43,248 nucleotides of DNA from Akkermansia muciniphila (GTDB lineage: Bacteria; Verrucomicrobiota; Verrucomicrobiia; Verrucomicrobiales; V1-33), in the NCBI GenBank assembly GCA_945900785.1, contig CAMDJM010000039.1:1-43248 (forward strand), read 5' to 3'. The position numbers and the translations under genes were made by a program. The notes beneath the pieces are model-generated. The model made no database searches, was not told where the DNA came from, and worked only from the letters and a program-made list of their open reading frames with translations. The number at the start of each line of letters is the position of its first letter. The first letter of the stretch is position 1. This document shows, in pieces, positions 26,947 through 35,761 of this stretch.

Positions 26947-28575
26947 CTATTCCGGAAGGACTACTCCCGCCAAATCGGGAGCTTTGACAATTTTGTCATA
27001 CAGGAGGGCAAGGATGGCCTGTTCATTTTCCGGGGCGGAATCTTCGATTTTTTTGAAGGCCAGGAGACACTGTTCATGGAGTTGGCTGGCGGCTGGTTTT
27101 ACGATGGCCTGCGCTTTGGCGAGCGCAGCGGTGAGGGTTTTTTGGAGGGTGGCCAGTTTTTCGTTGGAGGAAAGGCTGCTTCCTGCCAAGCCGGAGGGAT
27201 CCCGGGCGAAGCGGGTGATCTCGGTCTGGACGGCCAGAGCGGTGGGGGCGTCCGCAGCCTGGGTGAACTCCGCCTGAAGCTTGGTGAGGGCGGCAAGATA
27301 GAGTTTTCCAAGACGTTCGTGCTCCGGACCGACTTTGTCCGTGACCCGGCTTTTCCAGTCGCTGCGGTAGGTTGTCAGCAGGGCCGTGATTTTTTCCGCA
27401 GTGGCTGGTGAAAGGGCCGGGCCAGCCGCGGGGAGGGGCACCGTTGGGGCCGCCTGGGCGGGGCCGGGGGGAAGCGCGGCAGCGGGAGCCGGTGGGGCGG
27501 GGAGGACAGTGGGCATCGGGCCGGTCTCCGGGGTGGCCGGGGACAGGGCCGTGGGGGCCGGGGTGTCTGAACTCCGGAGGATGAACCACGCCCCGGCCCC
27601 GAGGGCTGCCACTGGCAATAACCAGAGCAGCAGCCGCGGCGGGCGGGCAGGCTTTTTGACAGGACTCCGTTTGCCCTGGGGGCGGGCCGTCCGGCGCAGC
27701 ACCTTGATAGGAGGCGCCAGCATCGGGGTGGCAGCCGGGCTCTGTTGCAGGGTTTCCAGATCGTTTTTGATGCCGAGGGCGGATTGATAGCGGAGGTCCG
27801 GTTTCTGCTGCATGCAGCGGACGATGATCTGATCCACCAAAGGATCCAGTCCCAGCGCCTTCGCGGGAAGGTCAAACTTCCCCTGGGGAATGCTGCCGGT
27901 GAGCATTTCGTAAAAAACGCAGCCAAGGGAATAGAGGTCCGCCCGGTGATCCATGGCGGCTCCGGCCTGCCAAAGCTCGGGCGCGGCATATTCCGGGGTG
28001 CCCATGGGAGCATAGGATTCCGCTTGGGCCGCCCCGGCGCCAGTGAGCTGGGCCAGCCCGAAATCAGCCAATTTGACGATGCCATCCTGGGTGACCAGCA
28101 GATTAGAGGGTTTGATATCCCCATGCACGATGCCGCGCTGATGGGCAAATTGCAGGGCATCACAGACCTGACTGACCAGCCGGAAGGTCAGCTCAGGATT
28201 CAATTCCTTGTGGGAAATAAGCTGGTGCACGGTGCAGCCATCAATAAATTCCATGACCAGATAACAATAGCCGGACGAGACATCAAAATCGTATACGGCT
28301 GGAATATTGGGATGGATGAGGCGGGCCATCGCCTTGGCCTCGGTGCGGAAGCGACCGATGGATTCATGGTCGCGGGCGGCATCCGGAGGCAGGATTTTGA
28401 CCGCAACCGGCCGGTCGAGGGCACGCTGGATCCCGGCGTAGACGGCTCCCATGCCCCCGGAGGCGATCAGATGACTGATTTCATACTGGGGCAGCATGGC
28501 GGAGAGTGCCTCCGCGCTGGGGGGCAGGAAGGACTCAGGAGGCTCGGGAGCAGGTGAACCGGACGGTGAATTCAT
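26947..28575 (-). CDS. Serine/threonine protein kinase, membrane anchored
   Basis: From the ATG at 28575 this is a 542-residue Hanks-type kinase (the frame is open to 28704, but the extra residues look non-native). The glycine loop is SGGMGAVY (39-46), the ATP Lys is Lys60 in VAVKILP, the catalytic loop is HGDIKPSN (151-158), DFG is at 171-173 and APE at 198-200. The catalytic loop has Gly where HRD kinases have Arg, so it is a non-RD kinase but otherwise complete. A membrane segment (314-333) separates it from a Pro/Ala-rich linker and a helical extracytoplasmic domain (about 395-540). It lies between the GHMP kinase and metallophosphoesterase genes. Confidence 0.9.
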   Translation of the reverse strand: MNSPSGSPAPEPPESFLPPSAEALSAMLPQYEISHLIASGGMGAVYAGIQRALDRPVAVKILPPDAARDHESIGRFRTEAKAMARLIHPNIPAVYDFDVSSGYCYLVMEFIDGCTVHQLISHKELNPELTFRLVSQVCDALQFAHQRGIVHGDIKPSNLLVTQDGIVKLADFGLAQLTGAGAAQAESYAPMGTPEYAAPELWQAGAAMDHRADLYSLGCVFYEMLTGSIPQGKFDLPAKALGLDPLVDQIIVRCMQQKPDLRYQSALGIKNDLETLQQSPAATPMLAPPIKVLRRTARPQGKRSPVKKPARPPRLLLWLLPVAALGAGAWFILRSSDTPAPTALSPATPETGPMPTVLPAPPAPAAALPPGPAQAAPTVPLPAAGPALSPATAEKITALLTTYRSDWKSRVTDKVGPEHERLGKLYLAALTKLQAEFTQAADAPTALAVQTEITRFARDPSGLAGSSLSSNEKLATLQKTLTAALAKAQAIVKPAASQLHEQCLLAFKKIEDSAPENEQAILALLYDKIVKAPDLAGVVLPE

Positions 28576-28707
28576 GCGTGGGAAAAAGGACGGCTGGAAC
28601 GAGGGGCTTTCCAGCCTGACACTCAAGCCGGAATCGGGTGCTTTGGCAAGTGTCATAGCATCTGCCCGGTGGAGCTGCCGGAACTGCCCGGAGGGGCGTG
28701 GCACAAC

Positions 28708-29565
28708 TCAGAACCTGCCAGCCGGTCCATCCCCCAGGGTGGCCCCGCTGAAGAGGATGCCGGCCGGGCGGCTGCCGGGGAAAGGGCCGGTGCTGATGAC
28801 GGCTTCTCCCAGCATGATCATGGTGGCGGCATGACCGGCAGCATGGGCAGCGGCGATATCCGCAGTGACCGCCGGGCTGGCCAGCAGACCCGAGTTGTAG
28901 GCAAAGGCATGGGAGTATTCAAAAAGCGTCTGCATGTCCAGGGCGGGTCCGGCGGCCGTGATATCGGCGAGGGCGGCATGGCCGGCGGCATTGATATGGA
29001 AGAGTTTTTCCGCGCTGTTGATGATCCCGCTGGTGAGGATAGGCCCGTGAATGCTGAAGTGCAGGACCTGGGGCCGGATCGGCAGATGATCCACATGCAG
29101 GGGCTGATGCCGTCGGGTTTTGATCATGATGCCGCCATTGTATTGGCCTCCTACATCGCCCAGGCCGGTGGCGTTGCCGACTTCAGCCAGGTGGGCGATC
29201 ATGCCCAGGGCCGGCCGTCCGTGGCCCAGCCCCAGCAGTTCATTGGTGGCGAGGGCAGCCGCCAGCGCGCTGGCCCCGCTCATGCCGAAGCCGCAGCCAA
29301 AAGGAAAGGCGGCATCAATTTCCACCCGGAGGGAAGTGGAGGTGAGATTGGCCAGGACACTGCGCACGGTGGGGAATTCCCAGACCTCGCCGCCAACGAG
29401 GATCATGGAGCGCGGGGCGAGGGTCTCCCGGCTGACCCGCACCGTGACGCCCTCGTCCAGGGTAATGCCCACGCCGAGGGAGCCGCGCCCGTGGGGCGGC
29501 TCGGCAGGGTAGGTTTTGAAGACCAGTGAGATATTCGCAGGACAAAAAGCAGTCGCGTAGAGCAT
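28708..29565 (-). CDS. GHMP-family kinase resembling archaeal pantoate kinase (COG1829-like)
   Basis: A 285-residue cytoplasmic protein from the ATG at 29565. The N-terminal pattern FCPANISLVF (7-16) and GSLGVGITLDEGV (28-40), and the GHMP ATP-binding motif FPFGCGFGMSGASALAAALA (87-106), match the layout of archaeal pantoate kinases. Those enzymes phosphorylate pantoate in the archaeal route to CoA. The GHMP superfamily assignment is firm; the pantoate substrate is inferred from motif layout. An unrelated GHMP sugar kinase remains possible. It diverges from nadB and may be the first gene of the long minus-strand unit, with 132 bases before the Ser/Thr kinase. Confidence 0.75.
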   Translation of the reverse strand: MLYATAFCPANISLVFKTYPAEPPHGRGSLGVGITLDEGVTVRVSRETLAPRSMILVGGEVWEFPTVRSVLANLTSTSLRVEIDAAFPFGCGFGMSGASALAAALATNELLGLGHGRPALGMIAHLAEVGNATGLGDVGGQYNGGIMIKTRRHQPLHVDHLPIRPQVLHFSIHGPILTSGIINSAEKLFHINAAGHAALADITAAGPALDMQTLFEYSHAFAYNSGLLASPAVTADIAAAHAAGHAATMIMLGEAVISTGPFPGSRPAGILFSGATLGDGPAGRF

Positions 29566-29654
29566 CAGGCGGTGCCATAACCCTGGAACCCCAGGTTGCG
29601 CAATCCTTCTTTCCATTCCCCGGGGAGCGGCGTATTCAAGCCGTTACCCATTTG

Positions 29655-31256
29655 ATGAAAACCTATGATTTCCTTGTTGTCGGCAGCGGCATTGCCGGCC
29701 TGAGCTTCGCCCTGCGGGCGGCCGCCCGCGGTTCTGTAGCCATTCTAACCAAACGTGGGGCGGAAGCGTCAAACACGGCCTGGGCCCAGGGGGGAATCGC
29801 AACGGTGATGTCTCCTGACGATTCCATGGACCTGCATGTGGCTGATACCCTGGATGCGGGAGCAGGGCTTTGTGACGAGGAAGTGGTGCGCACTATCGTC
29901 AATGAAGGCCCGGAGTGCATCGGGGAACTGATCGCCCGCGGGGTGCAGTTTGACAGCCATCTGGAAAATGGCGTGCCGGAAATCGATCTGGGCCGGGAAG
30001 GCGGCCACACCCGGCGGCGCATCCTCCACCACGGCGACACCACGGGGAAGGAGATTGCCACCCGCCTCCTGGACGCCTGCCGGAGCACGGCGGGGATTAC
30101 GTTTTACGAAAACCATTTTGCGGTCGATCTCATCACCACCGCCCGGCTGGGGCTGGCCACGGGCGACCGCTGTCTGGGGCTCTATGTGCTGGATGAGGCC
30201 ACGGGTGAAGTGGAAACCTTCCGCAGCGACCGGGTGGTGCTGGCCACCGGCGGCTGCGGGCGCGTCTATCTTTATACCACCAATCCGAAAATCGCGACCG
30301 GTGACGGCGTGGCCATGGCATGGCGGGCGGGAGCCACCCTGTCGAATATGGAGTTCATCCAGTTCCACCCCACCTGCCTTTATCATCCTACCATCAAGAG
30401 CTTTCTCATCACCGAGGCGATCCGGGGAGAGGGCGGGGTGCTGGTAGGGGCGGACGGGCAGGAATTCATGCAGAAGTATGATGCCAGGAAATCGCTGGCT
30501 CCCCGGGACATTGTGGCCCGGGCCATCGACCGGGAGATCAAGAAAACCGGTCATGCCTGTGTCTATCTCGATATTACCGGCAAATCCCGCGAGTTTCTCC
30601 GCGAGCGCTTCCCCAATATTTATGAAACGTTATTGAACGCGGGGATTGATATGGCCACGGACCGCATCCCGGTAGTGCCGGCGGCGCACTATCAATGCGG
30701 GGGCGTCCGCACCGATGTGAACGGGGCCACCAGCCTGCGGGGGCTCTACGCCGTGGGGGAAGTCGGCTGCACGGGCCTGCATGGGGCCAACCGTCTGGCC
30801 AGCAACAGCCTGCTGGAAGCGGCGGTGGTGGCCCGGCGGGCGGCGGTGGATATTTTGCGCCGCAGCCCCCTGGGGCAGACGGTGCTGGAGGATTACAGGC
30901 TGCCGCCGTGGAAGACGGGCAATGTGACGGATGTCGATGAACTGGTGGTGATCTATCACAACTGGGACGAAATCCGCCGTCTGATGTGGGACTACGTGAG
31001 TATAGTCAGGACCGGCAAGCGCCTCCAACGCGCCGCCACCCGCCTGAGGAATCTTCAGCGCGAGGTGCAGGACTTTTACTGGAATTTTAAAATCACCAGT
31101 GAACTGCTGGAACTGCGCAATCTGGCCCAGGTGGCCGCGCTCATCGTGGACAGCGCCACCCAGCGCCACGAAAGCCGCGGCCTGCATTACACCCTGGACT
31201 ACCCCGGGCCCGACGGGCGGGAAATGCACGACACCCTGCTGCGGCGGGTGTTGTAA
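29655..31256 (+). CDS. nadB: L-aspartate oxidase
   Basis: A 533-residue flavoprotein that oxidises L-aspartate to iminoaspartate, the first step of de novo NAD synthesis, using FAD in the cytoplasm. The start at 29655 places the FAD-binding GSGIAG at residues 10-15. NadB signatures follow: SNTAWAQGGIA (39-49), HHGDTTGKEI, SNMEFIQFHPT, and GLYAVGEVGCTGLHGANRLA near residue 365, with SNSLLEA after it. The length is normal for the family and no frameshift is seen. No nadA or nadC is nearby. It is divergent from the GHMP kinase across 89 bases, where I see no clear promoter. Confidence 0.95.
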   Translation: MKTYDFLVVGSGIAGLSFALRAAARGSVAILTKRGAEASNTAWAQGGIATVMSPDDSMDLHVADTLDAGAGLCDEEVVRTIVNEGPECIGELIARGVQFDSHLENGVPEIDLGREGGHTRRRILHHGDTTGKEIATRLLDACRSTAGITFYENHFAVDLITTARLGLATGDRCLGLYVLDEATGEVETFRSDRVVLATGGCGRVYLYTTNPKIATGDGVAMAWRAGATLSNMEFIQFHPTCLYHPTIKSFLITEAIRGEGGVLVGADGQEFMQKYDARKSLAPRDIVARAIDREIKKTGHACVYLDITGKSREFLRERFPNIYETLLNAGIDMATDRIPVVPAAHYQCGGVRTDVNGATSLRGLYAVGEVGCTGLHGANRLASNSLLEAAVVARRAAVDILRRSPLGQTVLEDYRLPPWKTGNVTDVDELVVIYHNWDEIRRLMWDYVSIVRTGKRLQRAATRLRNLQREVQDFYWNFKITSELLELRNLAQVAALIVDSATQRHESRGLHYTLDYPGPDGREMHDTLLRRVL

Positions 31257-31322
31257 CCCACTCCCGGTTAGGCCAGCGCCTCGCGTCGGCATTTTAGAAG
31301 AAATGGACAACAAGACCTGACG

Positions 31323-31351
31323 TTGACAGCAATGGGTAAATTCCCTACGGT
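31323..31351 (+). promoter_or_regulatory. Candidate promoter of the TPR/pseudokinase genes
   Basis: A perfect -35 TTGACA (31323-31328) with a weak -10 TACGGT (31346-31351) after 17 bases. The start codon at 31368 is 17 bases beyond the -10, so the transcript would have a very short leader. Confidence 0.35.
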
Positions 31352-31367
31352 CTGAAAAAATTCCGCC

Positions 31368-32588
31368 ATGAATCCTGCTTTTCACCCATCCGTCACCAGT
31401 CAACGCGTCTTCCAGGGCGCGTGCGCGGTGCTGACCCTGGTGGCCTTGGCCCAGGGCGTGGCGGTGGCGGTGGCAAGGAAAGAAGTCCCTGCGGGCGTGC
31501 GGTTTCCGGCAGCGGCATCCGCTGCGGCGGAGGGTCCCGCTTCCCTGGCCAAGCCGGAGGCGCAGCCCGCGTCAGGGCCAGCAGCCCCAAGGAAGGCGGA
31601 TCCCTTTGATGCCACGTCTCCCTTGCAGGACGAGGACCCGCATCCGGAAATGGCCGGGCCGGTGGGAGAAGATCCCCTGCTGCCTGACCCGGCGGAGCCC
31701 GTGCTGGTGCGTCCAGCTGTCGTGATCCCGGATGCGCCCTTGGATGTGCCCATTACCGATGAGGCCTGCCTGGGGCATTTGGATGAAGGAATTTATCTGC
31801 GGGACCGGGGGGACATGGTCGGTGCCGTGACCCACCTGCGGAAAGCGCTGGAACTGGCCCCGGAACATCCCAGGCTGCTCTATCAACTGGCTTCCGCTCT
31901 GGATGGTATGAGCCAGCAGCGCAAGGCCGCGCCGCTCTGGCGCCAGCTCCGGCTGCTCGGGCAGGATGCAGGGAATTACTATCATTTGGCGGTGGAACGG
32001 CTGAAGGAAGGCGGCAGCCTGCCCGCTCCGGACGAGGCCACGGCGGAGGCCGATGAGCAGGTGAAGGAAGGACGGTTTCTGGTCAGTCAGGTGACGGTGC
32101 ACCGCCTTTCGGATAGTCTGGATGCGGAGGTGCTGCGCATCGAAGGACAAATCGACCGCAAACAGGTAGCGGCCGCGGAGGTCTCCCTCGTGGATATGAA
32201 ATTGCACCTGTTTGATGAGGTGAATGGCCAGCGCATTGACCGGACTACAGCTATCGCCCCGGTGATCGAATGGCTGGATACACCGGTGGACTGGACCCAG
32301 GGGAGCGAGCGCTTCCGTTTTGAATACCGGCAGCCGCCGCTTTCGCCCGATGAATTGCTGAAGCTGGGGCAGCGCAAATATTATGGATATGCCATCGAGT
32401 TCCGCTATGACGGGAATAAGCTCCAGGACATCGCGGCAGAGCCGTCCATCCTCGCGGACATGGCACGGGATCTCCCGGAAACCGCGATCGCCCATCCGGA
32501 AGGGGAAAACTTTGATCCGGGTGCCGCCCTGATGCCTCCGGGGCAACCCGATGCGGTGCTGTTCCCCGGAGATAAAATGGACCGCTAG
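31368..32588 (+). CDS. Secreted or membrane-anchored TPR-containing protein
   Basis: A 406-residue protein with an N-terminal hydrophobic segment (about 16-36, ACAVLTLVALAQGVAVAVA) as anchor or signal peptide. An Ala/Pro-rich linker (about 40-130) is followed by at least two TPR-like helix pairs (about 137-210, EGIYLRDRGDMVGAVTHLRK). A C-terminal beta-rich domain (about 235-360) has no family I can name. It starts 112 bases after nadB and ends 13 bases before the receiver-pseudokinase-FGE gene, so the two are likely co-transcribed. TPR units suggest protein-protein contacts, possibly with that pseudokinase. Confidence 0.7.
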   Translation: MNPAFHPSVTSQRVFQGACAVLTLVALAQGVAVAVARKEVPAGVRFPAAASAAAEGPASLAKPEAQPASGPAAPRKADPFDATSPLQDEDPHPEMAGPVGEDPLLPDPAEPVLVRPAVVIPDAPLDVPITDEACLGHLDEGIYLRDRGDMVGAVTHLRKALELAPEHPRLLYQLASALDGMSQQRKAAPLWRQLRLLGQDAGNYYHLAVERLKEGGSLPAPDEATAEADEQVKEGRFLVSQVTVHRLSDSLDAEVLRIEGQIDRKQVAAAEVSLVDMKLHLFDEVNGQRIDRTTAIAPVIEWLDTPVDWTQGSERFRFEYRQPPLSPDELLKLGQRKYYGYAIEFRYDGNKLQDIAAEPSILADMARDLPETAIAHPEGENFDPGAALMPPGQPDAVLFPGDKMDR

Positions 32589-32601
32589 GGTCACACGCTG
32601 T

Positions 32602-34515
32602 ATGCCGGTTTCCCCTATGGTTATTCTGATTGCCAGTGATCAATCCAAAATCCGCCGGGGCTTGGCGGACCGGCTGCGGGAGGGAAGTCCGCACCGGATC
32701 CTGGCGGCGGCCACCGTGGCGGAGATGGAGGCAATGCCGGAGGCGGAAGGGGCCCTGGATTTGCTGCTGTTCTCCCCGGTTTTTTCCGTGGCGGGCAAGG
32801 AAGCCCGGACCCGGTTGCGGACCCGGTTTCCCGGGGTCCAGACCCTGGCCCTGGAGGATGGGCTCAGCCTGGATCAGATTCTGGCCCTCGTCCAGCCTTG
32901 GCTGCCGGAGGCAGCGCCCGGCGGTGGCGGCCCAGTAGTGGAAGCGGGCAAAGCCCCGGCGTCGCTGGGCGATTATGATATCAAAGCCCTGCTGCGGGAG
33001 ACGGAACGCACCCTGATTTACAAGGCGGTGCAGCATTCCGTGCAGCGGGAGGTCGGCCTGGAGCGGCTGCGTCCGGAGCTGGCAGCGGATCCGGAGGCGG
33101 TGCGGGATTTCCGCCGCATGGTGCGGGCCCGGGCGCTGGTATCCCATCCGGCCATCGCTGCGGTGTATGAGGCCCAGGAGGTGAATGACGTGATTTTCTA
33201 CACCCGGGAACTGGTGCGGGGGAACAACCTCGTGGAATGGGCCGCCAGCGGCAACCATTTTCCCCAAGCCACCCTGCTGCAGATGCTGCTCACGGTGGGG
33301 GATGCTTTTGAGTGGATGCTGGAACATGGCATCGCCCACGATCCGGTGGTCCCAGCGGCGGTGTATCTCGGCCCTAACGGCACGGCGCGGGTGGCCAATA
33401 TTGCCCAACCCGGCGAACCGGCGGCTGGTCCTGTGGAGACGATGCCGGACCTGGCAAATATTTGCCTGCGGCTGGCAGAGCAGCGGGGCGCCCCTGTCCG
33501 GGAGCTTTCCCATCTGCTGGGCCTCATGAAGACCAGAGGGCCCCATGCGGTGACGACCTGGAAACAACTCGCCCGCGGGGCCCGCACCGGCCTGCAACGC
33601 CTGACCGAGGCTCATTCCCCGCTCCTGCCGGAAAGCCGGGACCAGGCCTTGGCCAAAAAGCGCCTGCTGGTGCGGCAGGTTTCCCTGGTGGGCGGCTTGC
33701 TGTTGCTGGGAGCCGGCGTCTGGCTGGGCTTGAATTGGTGGCGCCAGTCCTCCCGGGCCAGGGTGCGCGATGTTTCCCACGTCATCACCATTCCCGCCGG
33801 GGAATTCATCTTCCGCGATGGCCAGGTGCGGCGGTTGCCCGAGTTCAATGTCGACCGGTATGAAGTCACCCTGGCCGAATACAACGCATTCCTTGAAGCC
33901 TTGCCGCATGGGCCGGCGAATCGCTTTGACCATCCCGATCAGCCGCCGGCCAAAAAGGATCATCAGCCCAAAGACTGGGCGGAAGTCTCCGCCGCCGCGC
34001 GGGCTGCCGGGGCTTGGAAAGGCCACCCGATCACGCTGAACGCTCCTGTTTTCAATGTCGACTGGTGGGATGCCTGGGCCTACGCCAAGTGGAAAGGCCG
34101 CCGCCTGCCCAGTGAGGAGGAATGGGAAAAAGCCGCCCGTGGTCCCAAAGGAAATCTCTGGCCCTGGGGGAATGATCCCGACCCCAAGCGCGCTAATACC
34201 GGTGTGGACTACATGGAAAAACCGAACGCCGGCGGCAAAACGGATGGACATGTGTGGTGGTCGGATGTTGATGCCATGCCCTTGGATATCAGTGCCTACG
34301 GCGTCTCCGGCATGGGAGGAAATGTCAGTGAATGGACTGGCACCCTCGTGCCGGATCCGGATTTACCGGACGTCCAGGTGCCGGTTTTCCGGGGAGCGGA
34401 TTTTCACCAGACCCAGCCTGTGCCCTTGAAAGCCAGTCCGTGGTTGGCTAAGAGTGCTCTTTACGCCCAGCCCTTCCTTGGTTTCCGCACGGTCTCCCTG
34501 CCGTCTTCCCCCTAA
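32602..34515 (+). CDS. Receiver-like / pseudokinase / transmembrane / FGE-sulfatase-like fusion
   Basis: 637 residues from the ATG at 32602 (32617 is an alternative). Residues 6-100 resemble a CheY-like receiver (VILIASDQSKIRRGL), but the phosphoacceptor region reads LLLFSPVFS without Asp. Residues 124-270 follow a Hanks kinase (LGDYDIKALL, IYKAV, SHPAIAAVYE, EHGIAHD), but the ATP Lys is Glu154 (VGLERL), the catalytic HRD is lost and DFG reads ANIA. This is a pseudokinase. A membrane helix (about 360-380) leads to an FGE/SUMF1-type domain (393-634) with RLPSEEEWEKAARG, NVSEWTG and GFR. That domain contains no Cys, so it lacks the catalytic cysteines of formylglycine-generating enzymes. A sensing or scaffold role is likely. 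Confidence 0.82.
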   Translation: MPVSPMVILIASDQSKIRRGLADRLREGSPHRILAAATVAEMEAMPEAEGALDLLLFSPVFSVAGKEARTRLRTRFPGVQTLALEDGLSLDQILALVQPWLPEAAPGGGGPVVEAGKAPASLGDYDIKALLRETERTLIYKAVQHSVQREVGLERLRPELAADPEAVRDFRRMVRARALVSHPAIAAVYEAQEVNDVIFYTRELVRGNNLVEWAASGNHFPQATLLQMLLTVGDAFEWMLEHGIAHDPVVPAAVYLGPNGTARVANIAQPGEPAAGPVETMPDLANICLRLAEQRGAPVRELSHLLGLMKTRGPHAVTTWKQLARGARTGLQRLTEAHSPLLPESRDQALAKKRLLVRQVSLVGGLLLLGAGVWLGLNWWRQSSRARVRDVSHVITIPAGEFIFRDGQVRRLPEFNVDRYEVTLAEYNAFLEALPHGPANRFDHPDQPPAKKDHQPKDWAEVSAAARAAGAWKGHPITLNAPVFNVDWWDAWAYAKWKGRRLPSEEEWEKAARGPKGNLWPWGNDPDPKRANTGVDYMEKPNAGGKTDGHVWWSDVDAMPLDISAYGVSGMGGNVSEWTGTLVPDPDLPDVQVPVFRGADFHQTQPVPLKASPWLAKSALYAQPFLGFRTVSLPSSP

Positions 34516-34539
34516 CGCCACAGCCCCCCCATCCACCCC

Positions 34540-35406
34540 ATGCGCGCTTCCTCCTGTCTTTTTGCGGTTCTCCTTTGTCTGGCCGCAGCTCCGCGGGCTT
34601 CCGCCCAGTTGGAAGTCACCCTGGCCCTGGAAAAGGACACCTTTGTTTCCCTGGAAAACATTGAGGCCACCGTCACCGTCAAAAACAACGTGGGCAAGGA
34701 CGTGGTGCTGGGTGGTCCAGGTGGCAGTTCCTGGGTGAATTTTCAAATTCACGACACCAGCGGCGTGCCGGTCAACAACATCCGGCCCCCCTCCGTGGCG
34801 CCACTGGTCCTGCGCAATGGTGAGACCCTGCAACGGAAGTTCCAGTTGGACCGGCATTACTATCTCAGCGAGAGTGGCACCTACGTCATCCGGGCGGCGG
34901 CTTATTTTCCCGAACTGGAAAAGCATAACCTGTCCAAGCCCCTGCGCTTCATCGTCCAGCAACCCAGACCCGCGCGCTGGCAGGAAGTCTTCGCGGTGCC
35001 AGGGGAACCGGGCTACCGCCGCTTTCTTGTTTCCACAGCCAATGACACCACAAAGTCCTATGTCTACCTCAGCGTCGTGGATGAAGGCACCAAAATGGTG
35101 ATGTCCCGCACTGCCCTTGGCACGGTCATGATGGAAAAAGACATTCAGCCCGCGCTGGACCGAAGCAAGCACCTCCACCTCATTTACATGAGCACCCCGC
35201 TGCTTTTCGTCTACCAGCAAATGGACACCAGTGGACGCATCACCGACCTGAAATACTTCCTTGCCTCCAAAGGCACGCCGAAACTGGTCAAGGAAGCCGA
35301 TGGCTCAGTGATGATCGAAGGCGGCACTATTTTTGACCCGGACGCCCAGCCGAAGTCAGATCCTTTCCGCAAGCTTTCGGACCGGCCCGTGGCGCTGCCG
35401 GATTGA
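34540..35406 (+). CDS. Secreted protein of unknown function
   Basis: A 288-residue protein with a clear signal peptide (1-22, cleavage after ASA). An N-terminal beta-sandwich-like domain (about 24-140, LEVTLALEKDTFVSLENIEA) resembles extracellular Ig-like or intracellular proteinase-inhibitor folds. The C-terminal part (about 150-285) has no motif I can name. No sorting signal is present at the C-terminus. It starts 24 bases after the pseudokinase-FGE gene, so it may be the end of that unit. A 355-base AT-rich gap follows before the PEP-CTERM gene. Confidence 0.65.
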   Translation: MRASSCLFAVLLCLAAAPRASAQLEVTLALEKDTFVSLENIEATVTVKNNVGKDVVLGGPGGSSWVNFQIHDTSGVPVNNIRPPSVAPLVLRNGETLQRKFQLDRHYYLSESGTYVIRAAAYFPELEKHNLSKPLRFIVQQPRPARWQEVFAVPGEPGYRRFLVSTANDTTKSYVYLSVVDEGTKMVMSRTALGTVMMEKDIQPALDRSKHLHLIYMSTPLLFVYQQMDTSGRITDLKYFLASKGTPKLVKEADGSVMIEGGTIFDPDAQPKSDPFRKLSDRPVALPD

Positions 35407-35552
35407 TGTCCGCTTCGAATCCGGTGCCGGAATCTTTTTTCAGATGGCAACTTCCCCCATTTGTTTGGATAGGGGTGGGCAGCAGGTGTGGTAGTTTTGC
35501 CAAAAGGTTCAAGTGCCATTTCAACATATTACAACTAATGAGGCGAATTTAA

Positions 35553-35580
35553 TTGTGAAAATTATGGTTTAGATTATAAT
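35553..35580 (+). promoter_or_regulatory. Candidate promoter of the exosortase operon
   Basis: A perfect -10 TATAAT (35575-35580) with a partial -35 TTGTGA (35553-35558) after 16 bases, in an AT-rich island within the 355-base gap 35407-35761. It would give a leader of about 175 bases. Nothing else in the gap looks coding. Confidence 0.45.
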
Positions 35581-35682
35581 TTAGAATCCCCCACGTTCAC
35601 GTCTGAGATTTCGCAAAAGGTTTTCCCGTTTCTCCTCGTTTTATGCTTATGTGTTGTTATAAAGCCAATTTAAACGCATTTC

Positions 35683-35705
35683 CCCCCATTTGAGGGGGTT
35701 TATTT
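35683..35705 (+). terminator. Hairpin plus T-rich tract, terminator or leader attenuator
   Basis: CCCCC (35683-35687) and GGGGG (35694-35698) enclose the loop ATTTGA and are followed by TTTATTT. The stem is short but pure GC. It lies after the candidate promoter at 35553-35580 and 57 bases before the PEP-CTERM gene. It could therefore end upstream transcription or regulate the operon from within the leader. Confidence 0.4.
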
Positions 35706-35761
35706 TGCGGGTTTTCTCAATAAGGTATCTCAATAGGCAAAACCTTGATAAATTCTAAAAC

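Noticed and set aside
24531..26987. 818-codon Gly-rich open frame on the plus strand
   Set aside because: It lies antisense to the metallophosphoesterase and cytochrome genes, which have clear family motifs. It is typical of high-GC antisense frames.
32251..34251. 666-codon minus-strand frame opposite the pseudokinase-FGE gene
   Set aside because: Composition is typical of an antisense shadow, and the plus strand has recognisable domains.
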